The notes beneath the pieces are model-generated. The model worked only from the letters and a program-made list of their open reading frames with translations, had not been told where the DNA came from and made no database searches. Positions 25,670 through 34,240 of a DNA stretch of 64,000 nucleotides are shown here, piece by piece (the first letter of the stretch is position 1; each line of letters opens with the position of its first letter). The DNA lies in contig NZ_JACVOS010000006.1 of NCBI RefSeq assembly GCF_018882335.1, positions 62,001-126,000 on the forward strand. The letters are read 5' to 3'. The position numbers and the translations under genes are program-made. This stretch comes from Polynucleobacter sp. AM-25C3 (GTDB lineage Bacteria > Pseudomonadota > Gammaproteobacteria > Burkholderiales > Burkholderiaceae).

Positions 25670-26578
25670 CTAGTGACCAAGCGTTTGTGCTTGAGAAATA
25701 TTGCTATCTGATGTGACGCTTTTGGTTAGCCAAACATTGCCTCCAATAGTTGACCTAGCGCCAATCGTGATGCGCCCTAGAACCGTTGCGCCCGCATAAA
25801 TAACGACATCGTCTTCTAAAATTGGATGGCGTTCAGCGCCTTTAATCAGGTTGCCATCATCATCTTCTGGAAAGCGCTTGGCTCCGAGGGTTACGGCCTG
25901 ATACAGGCGAATGTTCTTCCCCAAAATGGCCGTCTGACCAATGACAACACCGGTACCATGATCAATAAAGAAGCCCTCGCCAATCTGAGCCCCTGGATGA
26001 ATATCAACGCCTGTTTTTGAGTGTGCAATCTCAGAAATAAAACGCGCAAGCAAGGGGGATCCAAGCTTGTAAAGAGCGTGCGCTATCCGATAATGAATCG
26101 CCGCACTAACCCCGGGATAACACAACAGAATTTCTGAAACGCTGGTTGCTGCAGGGTCTCCACTGAGCGCTGCTCGAATATCACTCACTATTAAGGCTCG
26201 AATAGAGGAAAGCTCGGCTGCAAATTGACTGGTTAGATCATGTGCCAGAGCATCAAACTTAGCCTCTTGCTCTAAATCATTGCTAGAAGAAAAATATAAG
26301 CCCCGACGGATCTGCTCAGACAATTGATTCAGGGCAATACCTAAAGCATTCCCAACAAAATAATCAATGCTCTCATCAGTTAAATCTGATCGACCGTAAT
26401 GCGTTGGAAATAGAGATGCGAATATTCCACCCAAGATTTCCTCAAGAGCATGCCTAGATGGAAGCTCTCGCACTCTACCGAGATGTCGGATTTTATGGGT
26501 CTCTTCTCGAGACTTTCGAAGATCTGCGACCACCTGCGGTAGTTGGTATGGATGGTTCTCGTATATTTTTGTAGTCAT
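25670..26578 (-). CDS. Serine O-acetyltransferase (EpsC/CysE type)
   Basis: 302 aa. An N-terminal helical domain is followed by left-handed beta-helix hexapeptide repeats (about residues 190-290): DIHPGAQIGEGFFIDHGTGVVIGQTAILGKNIRLYQAVTLGAKRF, then ILEDDVVIYAGATVLGRITIGARSTIGGNVWL. The catalytic His-Asp elements are in FIDHGTG. It makes O-acetylserine, the substrate of CysK. Longer EpsC-like acetyltransferases of this type are regular members of family 2A encapsulin operons. It is the first gene of the operon, 60 nt ahead of the shell gene's apparent start. Confidence 0.92.
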   Translation of the reverse strand: MTTKIYENHPYQLPQVVADLRKSREETHKIRHLGRVRELPSRHALEEILGGIFASLFPTHYGRSDLTDESIDYFVGNALGIALNQLSEQIRRGLYFSSSNDLEQEAKFDALAHDLTSQFAAELSSIRALIVSDIRAALSGDPAATSVSEILLCYPGVSAAIHYRIAHALYKLGSPLLARFISEIAHSKTGVDIHPGAQIGEGFFIDHGTGVVIGQTAILGKNIRLYQAVTLGAKRFPEDDDGNLIKGAERHPILEDDVVIYAGATVLGRITIGARSTIGGNVWLTKSVTSDSNISQAQTLGH

Positions 26579-26610
26579 AAAGCATTTGAATCATGAATAA
26601 ACATATCAAA

Positions 26611-26709
26611 TTTATGACTAAACAATTCATAAATGAACCAAGAAAAATATCTAAGCATTCCTAGATATCGATAGCAGAATTTCTTATTTCTCAAGCAATA
26701 GGCTTGAGC
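26611..26709. promoter_or_regulatory. Divergent control region with three dyads, encapsulin operon versus hydrolase-sbp genes
   Basis: Within the 159-nt spacer are ATTTATGA / TCATAAAT with a 9-nt spacer (26611-26618, 26628-26635), TATCTA / TAGATA (26649-26654, 26663-26668) and CTCAAGC / GCTTGAG (26691-26697, 26703-26709). The first is the best operator candidate for the encapsulin operon. No -10/-35 pair can be fixed with confidence. The link to a CysB-type regulator is a guess from context. Confidence 0.35.
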
Positions 26710-26737
26710 CTACAGTTGCATCTCAAAGAGAAAAATC

Positions 26738-27400
26738 ATGTCCAATACAAATACTTTAATCATCCCCGGATATCTTGGTAGCGAAGAGGCTCATTGGCAA
26801 ACTTGGTTTGAAAATCAAATTCCAGGAGCGCAGCGCGTAGAACAGAATTGGGACCGCCCCGTTTTACAAGAGTGGGCCTATAACATTACTGCAGCCCTTA
26901 ATGAGCTGAGCTCTCCAGCCTGGTTGGTTGCCCATAGCTTTGGATGCTTAGCCTCTATTTTGGCGGCGATTGAGTCCCCCGAAAAGGTAAATGGATTGAT
27001 GTTAGTTGCACCAGCCGATCCAGAAAGGTTTGATGGATCAGGCATTAAACGCTAGCATGGGCATGGCGCATCTGAAAGCATCCGAGCTAATATTCCAGCT
27101 CATCCGCTGCCGGTGCCCAGCCTATTAATCGCCAGTGATAATGACCCTTGGATGCAATCCTCAAAAGCGCGCCTTTGGGGTGACTGCTGGGGCAGTCAAA
27201 CCCTGACCCTGCATGCGGCCGGCCACATCAATACGTCTTCTGGATTTGGTCCTTGGCCGGATGGATTGAAACTTTTTAATCACTTCCGCTCACTACCGCA
27301 CACCCCAGAAACTCCTTTAGAAACAATTAGATCTGAAGGAAGTAATCCGTTAATTCAATTTAGAGATAAACAAAGCACTTTTTCTTGCTTCTCAGCCTAA
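26738..27400 (+). pseudogene. RBBP9/YdeN-type serine hydrolase gene interrupted by an in-frame TAG
   Basis: One frame of 220 codons is split by an amber codon at 27053-27055. The upstream part (105 aa) holds the N-terminal PGYLGSEEAHWQTWFENQIPGA and the nucleophile motif VAHSFGC. The downstream part, in the same frame, holds the acid SDNDPW and the histidine in AAGHINTSSGFGPWP, so all three catalytic elements survive. A single nonsense change explains this better than a frameshift. Alternatives are amber suppression or a sequence error. AGAG before the ATG gives a weak ribosome binding site. It precedes the second sbp gene by 43 nt. Confidence 0.8.
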
Positions 27401-27443
27401 AGCTTAGCCAATACAGTAAACCCATTAACAAAAAGGATATTCA

Positions 27444-28451
27444 ATGAAACTCATTAAATTAAGCAAATTAGTCGCATGGCTCCTTCTAGGAATAGGCCTC
27501 GCATCAACGAGCTTTGCACAGCAGACTACTATTCTCAACGTCTCTTACGATCCAACTCGCGAGTTGTATCAAGACTTTAATAAAGCATTTGGCGCCGAAT
27601 GGAAGAAAAAAACCGGTGAGGATCTCTCTGTTAAGCAATCGCATGGCGGCTCCGGTAAACAAGCGCGTGCAGTATTAGATGGCTTAGATGCCGACGTCGT
27701 CACTCTCGCATTAGCATACGACATCGACATCTTGGCTGAAAAAGGCTTAATTCCGAATGATTGGCAAAAACGTCTTAAGCACAATTCCTCTCCATACACT
27801 TCAACCATTGTGTTCTTAGTGCGCAAGGGCAATCCAAAAGGCATCAAAGACTGGAATGACCTTGTAAAACCTGGTATTGAGGTCATCACACCTAACCCCA
27901 AAACCTCTGGCGGCGCACGCTGGAATTACCTCGCAGCCTGGGCTTATGCCTTGAAGCAACCCGGTGGCAATGAGGCTAGCGCAAAAGAGTTTGTAAAAAA
28001 ACTGTTTGGTAACGTGAAAGTACTTGACTCTGGTGCACGCGGATCAACCACTACTTTTACAGAACGCGGTATCGGTGATGTTTTGCTTGCTTGGGAAAAT
28101 GAAGCTTTCTTGGCTGTAAAAGAGTTGGGTCCAGATAAGTTTGAAATCGTGACTCCATCCCTCTCCATTCTTGCAGAACCACCAGTGACTGTAGTTGATA
28201 AAGTGGTTGATAAAAAAGGAACTAGAAAAGTAGCTACCGCCTATCTTGAGTATCTCTATACCCCAGAAGGGCAAGATATTGCTGGTAAACATTACTATCG
28301 CCCAATTGATCCAAAAGTAGCGGCTAAATATAGCAACCAATTCTCCAAAGTAAAATTAGTCACTATTGACAATACTTTTGGTGGCTGGCAAAAAGCCCAA
28401 AAGACCCATTTCAGTGATGGTGGTACTTTTGATGAAATTATTGTGAAGTAA
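27444..28451 (+). CDS. sbp: Sulfate/thiosulfate ABC transporter periplasmic binding protein (second copy)
   Basis: 335 aa with a signal peptide (cleavage after ASTSFAQ). It shares [66 protein letters not shown] and [21 protein letters not shown] with the copy at 17212. Being directly upstream of cysTWA, it is the likely main partner of that permease. A terminator separates the two, so expression can differ. AAAAGGA precedes the ATG. Confidence 0.94.
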   Translation: MKLIKLSKLVAWLLLGIGLASTSFAQQTTILNVSYDPTRELYQDFNKAFGAEWKKKTGEDLSVKQSHGGSGKQARAVLDGLDADVVTLALAYDIDILAEKGLIPNDWQKRLKHNSSPYTSTIVFLVRKGNPKGIKDWNDLVKPGIEVITPNPKTSGGARWNYLAAWAYALKQPGGNEASAKEFVKKLFGNVKVLDSGARGSTTTFTERGIGDVLLAWENEAFLAVKELGPDKFEIVTPSLSILAEPPVTVVDKVVDKKGTRKVATAYLEYLYTPEGQDIAGKHYYRPIDPKVAAKYSNQFSKVKLVTIDNTFGGWQKAQKTHFSDGGTFDEIIVK

Positions 28452-28480
28452 TAGCCATATTCGTTTGATGCATTAACCCA

Positions 28481-28514
28481 AAACAGCCCAGACATCAGAC
28501 TCTGGGCTGTTTTT
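28481..28514 (+). terminator. Rho-independent terminator after the second sbp gene
   Basis: ACAGCCCAGA / TCTGGGCTGT (28483-28492, 28501-28510) with an 8-nt loop, then TTTT. It could also act as an attenuator, letting some transcripts run on into cysTWA. Confidence 0.88.
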
Positions 28515-28529
28515 CCTTCATCTCCGGCT

Positions 28530-28552
28530 CTTATATGCATTTTGCATATAAG
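28530..28552. promoter_or_regulatory. Palindrome upstream of cysT, candidate CysB-type operator
   Basis: CTTATATGCA-TTT-TGCATATAAG, with perfect 10-bp arms, 53 nt before the cysT start. The outer CTTATA/TATAAG resembles dyads upstream of cysH and of the other sbp gene, which suggests one regulator for all three. Confidence 0.5.
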
Positions 28553-28605
28553 TTAATGATCTTTTCTTGTTTCCCTTTTATGGTGCTAACCCCTAGACTC
28601 TTTTG

Positions 28606-29442
28606 ATGTCTACCGCAAAGAAAAATAGTATCTTCCCTGGTTTTGGCTTGTCGCTTGGTTACACCATTGTCTATCTGTCCATCATCGTCTTAATTCCGCT
28701 CTCAGCAGTCATCTTCAAAACCACCGACCTCACCTTCGGTGAATTCATTGATGCAGTCACCGCCCCAAGAGTAATGGCCTCGTATCGCCTCAGCTTTGGC
28801 ATGGCCTTATTTGCTGGCCTGATCAATACTTTTTTTGGACTTTTGCTGGCCTGGTCTTTGGTTCGCTATACCTTCATCGGAAAAAATTTGGTGGATGCTT
28901 TGGTCGATTTGCCGTTTGCATTACCTACCGCCGTCACCGGCATTGCACTCGCAGCCCTGTATTCAAAAAATGGCTGGATCGGAAAATACCTTGAGCCCTT
29001 GGGTATCAAGATTGCATTTACCCCATGGGGTGTATTGGTTGCTCTTATTTTTATCGGACTGCCATTTGTAGTCCGAACGGTGCAACCCATCCTCGAAGAA
29101 ATCGAACTAGAACTAGAAGAGGCTTCGGCGAGTCTAGGCGCTAGCCGCTGGCAAACCTTCAGAAGAGTTGTTCTTCCGATTCTCTTCCCGGCCCTGTTAA
29201 CAGGCTTTGCTTTGGCGTTTGCAAGAGCAGTTGGCGAGTATGGCTCGGTAATTTTTATTGCTGGCAATATTCCAATGGTTTCAGAAATTACCCCCCTCAT
29301 GATTATTACCAAGCTTGAACAGTATGACTACGCAGGTGCTACAGCAATTGCGTCTGTCATGTTGGCGATCTCCCTAATCTGCCTTCTGGCAATCAATGGG
29401 CTTCAAGCATGGACTGCCAAACGCACTGGGAGGACACGCTAA
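28606..29442 (+). CDS. cysT: Sulfate ABC transporter permease CysT
   Basis: 278 aa with six transmembrane helices. The permease EAA loop is [51 protein letters not shown]. It forms the inner-membrane channel with CysW. I use ATG 28606; the preceding TTG is less likely. Its stop overlaps the cysW start by one base (TAATG). Confidence 0.94.
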   Translation: MSTAKKNSIFPGFGLSLGYTIVYLSIIVLIPLSAVIFKTTDLTFGEFIDAVTAPRVMASYRLSFGMALFAGLINTFFGLLLAWSLVRYTFIGKNLVDALVDLPFALPTAVTGIALAALYSKNGWIGKYLEPLGIKIAFTPWGVLVALIFIGLPFVVRTVQPILEEIELELEEASASLGASRWQTFRRVVLPILFPALLTGFALAFARAVGEYGSVIFIAGNIPMVSEITPLMIITKLEQYDYAGATAIASVMLAISLICLLAINGLQAWTAKRTGRTR

Positions 29443-30317
29443 TGACTAGCATGACCCGCTTTGAGCGCAGTGGAGCGACGAGAGATTCTGTGCTCGTTAA
29501 ATCTGTTGTTCTGATTTTATCTTTGGGCTTCTTTGGCATCTTCTTACTATTGCCATTGTTTTCAGTATTTGCTGAAGCACTACATAAGGGTTGGGTATAT
29601 TACTTCAATGCTCTCACTGAACCCGATACATGGTCCGCAATCAAGCTGACTTTGCTGGCCGCAGGTATTTCCGTGCCTTTAAATCTCGTCTTTGGCGTTG
29701 CAGCCTCATGGGCAATTGCGAAATTTGATTTCAGGGGTAAGCATTTGCTCATCACCTTAATAGATATCCCATTCTCAGTATCTCCGGTTATTGCTGGTTT
29801 GATTTATGTATTGATCTTTGGTGCCCAAGGCTGGTTTGGATCTTACTTAAGTGATCATGACATCAAGATCATTTTTGCAGTGCCTGGCATTGTGTTGGCA
29901 ACCATCTTTGTGACCTTCCCCTTTGTAGCGCGCGAACTCATTCCTTTAATGGAAGCACAGGGTCGCGAAGAAGAAGAGGCAGCCACAGTACTTGGTGCCA
30001 ACGGTTGGCAAACTTTCTGGTATGTCACATTACCCAACATTAAGTGGGGCTTGTTATATGGAGTGATTCTGTGTAATGCGCGCGCCATGGGAGAGTTCGG
30101 TGCCGTATCCGTGGTCTCAGGCCACATTCGGGGCTATACCAACACCATCCCATTGCAAGTCGAGATTCTATACAACGAATACAACTTCGTTGCCGCCTTC
30201 GCAGTAGCATCATTGCTTGCTCTCTTAGCTCTTCTTACCTTAGCTGCCAAAACGTATGTTGAATGGCGCCTTAAATCCGAAACAAACGCTCCACCCGCAA
30301 TTGAAGGACCACTATGA
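29442..30317 (+). CDS. cysW: Sulfate ABC transporter permease CysW
   Basis: 291 aa with six transmembrane helices. The EAA loop is [53 protein letters not shown]. The start ATG 29442 shares one base with the cysT stop and follows GGGAGG by 8 nt. A longer frame back to 29409 runs into cysT and lacks support. Its end overlaps cysA by ATGA. Confidence 0.94.
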   Translation: MTSMTRFERSGATRDSVLVKSVVLILSLGFFGIFLLLPLFSVFAEALHKGWVYYFNALTEPDTWSAIKLTLLAAGISVPLNLVFGVAASWAIAKFDFRGKHLLITLIDIPFSVSPVIAGLIYVLIFGAQGWFGSYLSDHDIKIIFAVPGIVLATIFVTFPFVARELIPLMEAQGREEEEAATVLGANGWQTFWYVTLPNIKWGLLYGVILCNARAMGEFGAVSVVSGHIRGYTNTIPLQVEILYNEYNFVAAFAVASLLALLALLTLAAKTYVEWRLKSETNAPPAIEGPL

Positions 30318-31399
30318 GTATCGAAGTCAAAAATATTAATAAATCGTTTGGGAACTTTGTTGCCCTAAATAATGTCTCGCTCGATTTTCCTTCTGGTGAA
30401 TTAGTCGCCTTGCTTGGCCCTTCTGGCTGCGGTAAAACAACTTTATTGCGCATCATTGCTGGACTTGAAACGCCTGATAGCGGAACCGTGATTTTGGATG
30501 GTCTTGATACCTCAACCACTTCAGTTCGCGATCGCCAGGTTGGCTTTGTGTTTCAACATTACGCACTCTTCAAACACATGACTGTGTTTGATAATGTGGC
30601 CTTTGGTCTAAATGTGAAGAATCGTAAAGAGCGTCCTAGCAAAGATGAGATTGCACATAAGGTGCATGAACTTCTGAAGCTAGTGCAATTAGATTGGTTA
30701 CATGATCGCTTTCCTGCGCAATTGTCTGGCGGGCAACGTCAACGCATCGCCCTGGCTAGAGCTTTGGCTGTTGAACCAAAAGTTTTACTACTTGATGAAC
30801 CCTTCGGTGCGCTAGATGCCAAAGTACGCAAAGAATTGCGTCGTTGGTTACGAAAATTACATGATGAACTCCACATTACCTCCATCTTTGTCACCCATGA
30901 CCAGGAAGAGGCTCTTGAAGTGGCAGACCGCATTGTCCTCATGAATCAAGGCAATGTTGAACAAATTGGCAGCCCAGATGAAGTCTATGATCACCCCGCT
31001 ACCCCCTTTGTCTATGGCTTTCTAGGCAATGTGAATCTATTTCACGGGCGCGTAGAAGGCGAAGGCATTCAAGTTGGTAAAGACAAACTCAATCACAATC
31101 AATCGGATTCTATTTCACAAGGCGCTTCTGTTTTGGCATTCGCTCGCCCACATGAACTCGACATCGTGGCAGAGAATCAAAGCACGGATGGCGTGCTCGC
31201 AAAAATCGATCGCATTCTCTCTTTTGGACTTAATTCTCGAATTGAGTTATCCGCCCTCTCAACTGCAGATGGTGGCAATGCCCATCAGTTCTATGAGGTT
31301 GAACTGCCTAGACTTGAGGTGGCAAAACGCGATTTAGCCGAAGGTCAGCAAGTTCGCATCATTCCTTCTCAGTTGCGCGTATTTGAAAACAATCACTAA
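30314..31399 (+). CDS. cysA: Sulfate ABC transporter ATP-binding protein CysA
   Basis: 361 aa. Walker A is [18 protein letters not shown], the signature [15 protein letters not shown] and Walker [15 protein letters not shown]. The switch histidine is in [16 protein letters not shown], and a C-terminal TOBE-like domain runs from about residue 240. It energises sulfate or thiosulfate import with CysT and CysW. Overlapping starts and stops across cysT-W-A indicate translational coupling. Confidence 0.95.
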   Translation: MSIEVKNINKSFGNFVALNNVSLDFPSGELVALLGPSGCGKTTLLRIIAGLETPDSGTVILDGLDTSTTSVRDRQVGFVFQHYALFKHMTVFDNVAFGLNVKNRKERPSKDEIAHKVHELLKLVQLDWLHDRFPAQLSGGQRQRIALARALAVEPKVLLLDEPFGALDAKVRKELRRWLRKLHDELHITSIFVTHDQEEALEVADRIVLMNQGNVEQIGSPDEVYDHPATPFVYGFLGNVNLFHGRVEGEGIQVGKDKLNHNQSDSISQGASVLAFARPHELDIVAENQSTDGVLAKIDRILSFGLNSRIELSALSTADGGNAHQFYEVELPRLEVAKRDLAEGQQVRIIPSQLRVFENNH

Positions 31400-31426
31400 T
31401 TTAGATTTTTGAGCAGATAATTCAGT

Positions 31427-32368
31427 ATGAACTTCCAACAACTCCGCATCATCCGTGAAACCGTTCGCCGCAACTTCAATCTCACTGAAGTCGGAAATGC
31501 CTTGGCTACATCACAGTCGGGTGTGAGTAAACATATCCTCGATCTAGAGGATGAGCTAGGAATCGAGCTCTTTGTACGAAAAGGAAAAAGGCTTCTGGGC
31601 CTTACAGAGCCTGGCAAAGAGCTGTTAACTATTGTTGAGCGCATGTTGCTTGATGCAAAAAATATTAAGCAATTGGGTGAACAATTTAGCCAAAGCGATA
31701 AAGGCCAATTAACGATTGCCACTACCCACACGCAAGCACGTTATGCACTACCCAATGTGGTGAGCCAATTTAAGCAACGTTTTCCGAAAGTTCATCTAGC
31801 ACTCCATCAAGGCAGTCCACAAGAAATCGTGGAGCTATTGCTAGAAGGCCGCGCAGATATTGGAATTGCTACTGAGGCTTTAGAAGGCATTCCTGAGTTG
31901 GTGACTTTCCCCTACTACTCCTGGCACCACACTGTTGTTGTTCCAAAAGGCCATCCGCTTGAGAGCAGGGAAAAGTTAACGATTGAAGACATCGCCGAAT
32001 ATCCTATCGTCACTTATCACGAAGGATTTACGGGTCGCAAATCCGTAGATCAAACATTCGCTAAAGCTGGCATTACTCCAGACATCGTCATGTCTGCCCT
32101 TGATGCCGACGTGATCAAAACCTATGTCGAGCTGGGCCTTGGTATTGGCATCATTGCCTCGATGGCTTATCAAGCGGATCGCGATACCAAACTGAGCTTA
32201 TTGGATGTTGGTGACCTTTTTGAAACCAATACAACCCGCATTGCCTTACGAAAAGGCTACTTTTTACGTGGGTTTGCTTATGAGTTTATTGAGCTATGCT
32301 CACACAAGCTAGATGAGGCTAAGGTGAAGTCTGCCTTAAAACCTGAATCCCACCTTGATTTAGACTAG
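31427..32368 (+). CDS. cysB: CysB-type LysR-family regulator of sulfur assimilation
   Basis: 313 aa. The N-terminal winged helix (MNFQQLRIIRETVRRNFNLTEVGNALATSQSGVSKHILDLEDELGIELF) is of the CysB/Cbl subgroup, with the same long linker helix. The inducer-binding part includes TTHTQARYALP, LHQGSPQEIVELL and the HEGFTGRKSVDQTF segment. In known systems it activates cys genes with N-acetylserine or O-acetylserine and starvation for reduced sulfur. Its position between cysTWA and cysHDN supports that role. CysB and Cbl cannot be told apart here with certainty. Confidence 0.92.
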   Translation: MNFQQLRIIRETVRRNFNLTEVGNALATSQSGVSKHILDLEDELGIELFVRKGKRLLGLTEPGKELLTIVERMLLDAKNIKQLGEQFSQSDKGQLTIATTHTQARYALPNVVSQFKQRFPKVHLALHQGSPQEIVELLLEGRADIGIATEALEGIPELVTFPYYSWHHTVVVPKGHPLESREKLTIEDIAEYPIVTYHEGFTGRKSVDQTFAKAGITPDIVMSALDADVIKTYVELGLGIGIIASMAYQADRDTKLSLLDVGDLFETNTTRIALRKGYFLRGFAYEFIELCSHKLDEAKVKSALKPESHLDLD

Positions 32369-32391
32369 TCCTTTTGCCCGCCTGGAGCTAA

Positions 32392-32439
32392 AAGTCATTA
32401 CTTTTGCATCTAAAGAGATGACTTATATATATTTGTAAG
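32392..32439. promoter_or_regulatory. Dyads upstream of cysH, candidate regulator site
   Basis: AAGTCAT / ATGACTT (32392-32398, 32418-32424) with a 19-nt spacer overlap CTTATA-TATATT-TGTAAG (32422-32439), which recalls the palindrome before cysT. The T/A-rich centre may also hold a -10 element. Confidence 0.35.
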
Positions 32440-32471
32440 TAATAAGAATAGCCAATAAACTGCTGAGTCTA

Positions 32472-32499
32472 GCTTGGGAGTGCATATTTGCACCCAAGC
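32472..32499 (+). promoter_or_regulatory. Strong 5'-UTR hairpin just before cysH
   Basis: GCTTGG-(GA)-GTGCA-TATT-TGCAC-CCAAGC: 11 base pairs with a 2-nt bulge, ending 13 nt before the cysH ATG. No T run follows, so it is not a normal terminator. It occupies the place where a ribosome binding site would lie, and no good Shine-Dalgarno sequence follows it. Confidence 0.55.
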
Positions 32500-32512
32500 C
32501 TAAAAAATCAAA

Positions 32513-33268
32513 ATGACTCTGCAAATTATCCAAAATCCCCTCGAAAAACCCACTTTTTGGTCCATTCCAGAAAGCAGCCTTACTGCCTCTCAATTGGCCG
32601 ACAAGACAGCCACCCTCAAGCAACGTTTACTTGATATCACTGCGCGCTTTTCCGATGTTCGCTTTGCTACAAGTTTGGCTGCAGAAGACATGGTAATTAC
32701 CGATGCGATTGCCCAATCCAAAACCAACATTCAATTATTTACCTTGGCCACCGGTCGACTTCATCAAGAAACCGTGGATATGGCCAAGACCACTGAAGAT
32801 CATTACGGGCTTCCGATCCAAAAAGTTTATCCAGAAGATGCTGATGTGGAAGCCTTTATCGATCAATACGGCATGAATGGCTTTTACGATGGTGAAGTAG
32901 CCAAGAAAGCCTGCTGTGGGGCTCGCAAGATTAAGCCCTTGAATGCCGCCCTGCTTGGTGCCGATGCTTGGCTTACTGGCCAGAGACGCGAACAATCAAC
33001 CACTCGGGTTGAGCTTAACTTTGAAGAACATGATGGCGCACGCGGTATTACTAAATTCAATCCCTTGTTTGATTGGACTGAAGCGGATATCTGGGCTTAT
33101 ATCAAGCAAGAGAATGCCCCCATTCATCCGCTGCATTTAAAGGGTTACCCCAGCATTGGCTGCGAGCCTTGCACGCGTCAAGTCAAAAAAGGCGAAGACA
33201 TTCGTGCGGGTCGCTGGTGGTGGTTGCAGAGCGACAGCAAAGAATGCGGCCTCCACATCAACAAATAA
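32513..33268 (+). CDS. cysH: Assimilatory adenylyl-sulfate (APS) reductase type CysH
   Basis: 251 aa. The P-loop-like region is FATSLAAEDMVI. Two cysteine pairs, KKACCGARKI (about residue 140) and GCEPCTRQV (about 220), are the ligands of a [4Fe-4S] cluster and mark an APS rather than PAPS reductase. The catalytic cysteine is in the C-terminal SKECGLHIN. It reduces APS to sulfite with thioredoxin or a similar donor. The absence of an APS kinase gene in the cluster agrees. It is followed by cysDN. Confidence 0.94.
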   Translation: MTLQIIQNPLEKPTFWSIPESSLTASQLADKTATLKQRLLDITARFSDVRFATSLAAEDMVITDAIAQSKTNIQLFTLATGRLHQETVDMAKTTEDHYGLPIQKVYPEDADVEAFIDQYGMNGFYDGEVAKKACCGARKIKPLNAALLGADAWLTGQRREQSTTRVELNFEEHDGARGITKFNPLFDWTEADIWAYIKQENAPIHPLHLKGYPSIGCEPCTRQVKKGEDIRAGRWWWLQSDSKECGLHINK

Positions 33269-33316
33269 TTATTTAATTAATTCAGTAGCAAAACTTAGTA
33301 AAGAACGAATTACAGA

Positions 33317-34240
33317 ATGCAAGAACAAAAATTATTAGATGACCATTTGGATTGGCTTGAAGCTGAGTCGATCTACATCATTCGTGAAGTGGTAGCACAG
33401 TGCGCCAATCCCGCCATGCTTTTCTCGGGCGGAAAAGATTCAATCGTCATGTTTCACTTGGCTCGCAAAGCGTTTCAGTTTGGCGATCGCCCAGTCAAAT
33501 TGCCTTTCCCTATTCTGCACATCGATACTGGCCACAACTACCCCGAGGTGATTGCGTATCGTGACGCCGTAGTTGAAAAAACCGGTGTAAAACTGATTGT
33601 TGGTCACGTTGAAGATTCCATCAAAAAAGGCACTGTACGTCTGCGCAAAGAAACCGATTCTCGTAATGCTGCTCAAGCAGTCACTTTGCTTGAGGCAATT
33701 GCTGAATACGAGTTCGACGCCCTCATGGGGGGCGCACGCCGAGATGAAGAAAAAGCGCGGGCTAAAGAACGCATCTTCTCTTTCCGAGATGAATTCGGTC
33801 AATGGGACCCTAAAGCGCAACGTCCAGAACTCTGGAATCTCTATAACGCTCGCATTGCCAAAGGTGAAAACATGCGCGTGTTCCCAATTTCCAATTGGAC
33901 TGAACTTGATATCTGGCAATACATCGCTCGTGAGAAATTAGAACTACCCAGCATTTACTACACTCATCAACGTGAAGTGGTGAAGAAAAACAGTCTCTTA
34001 GTTCCCGTTACCAATATCACCCCTAAAGCACCTGGTGATATCAGCGAAGTATTGAGTGTGCGTTTTCGTACCGTGGGCGATATTAGCTGTACCTGCCCAG
34101 TACTCAGTACCGCCGTAACCCCTATCGACATCATTGCTGAAACTGCCATTACTGAAATCACTGAACGTGGCGCAACGCGCATGGATGATCAAACCAATGA
34201 GGCCTCAATGGAGCGCCGCAAGAAAGAAGGTTACTTCTGA
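33317..34240 (+). CDS. cysD: Sulfate adenylyltransferase subunit 2
   Basis: 307 aa ATP-pyrophosphatase-type subunit. The PP motif is LFSGGKDSIVMFHLARKAF, with HIDTGHNYPEV, GGARRDEEKARAKERIFSFRD and FRTVGDISCTCPV. It forms APS from ATP and sulfate together with the GTPase CysN. The stop codon overlaps the cysN ATG by one base (TGATG), so the two subunits are coupled. Confidence 0.96.
   Translation: MQEQKLLDDHLDWLEAESIYIIREVVAQCANPAMLFSGGKDSIVMFHLARKAFQFGDRPVKLPFPILHIDTGHNYPEVIAYRDAVVEKTGVKLIVGHVEDSIKKGTVRLRKETDSRNAAQAVTLLEAIAEYEFDALMGGARRDEEKARAKERIFSFRDEFGQWDPKAQRPELWNLYNARIAKGENMRVFPISNWTELDIWQYIAREKLELPSIYYTHQREVVKKNSLLVPVTNITPKAPGDISEVLSVRFRTVGDISCTCPVLSTAVTPIDIIAETAITEITERGATRMDDQTNEASMERRKKEGYF

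Noticed and set aside
27053..27055. Pyrrolysine or selenocysteine recoding at the internal stop of the hydrolase
   Set aside because: TAG rules out selenocysteine. No Pyl genes are visible, and hydrolases of this family have no such residue at that place. A nonsense change is simpler.
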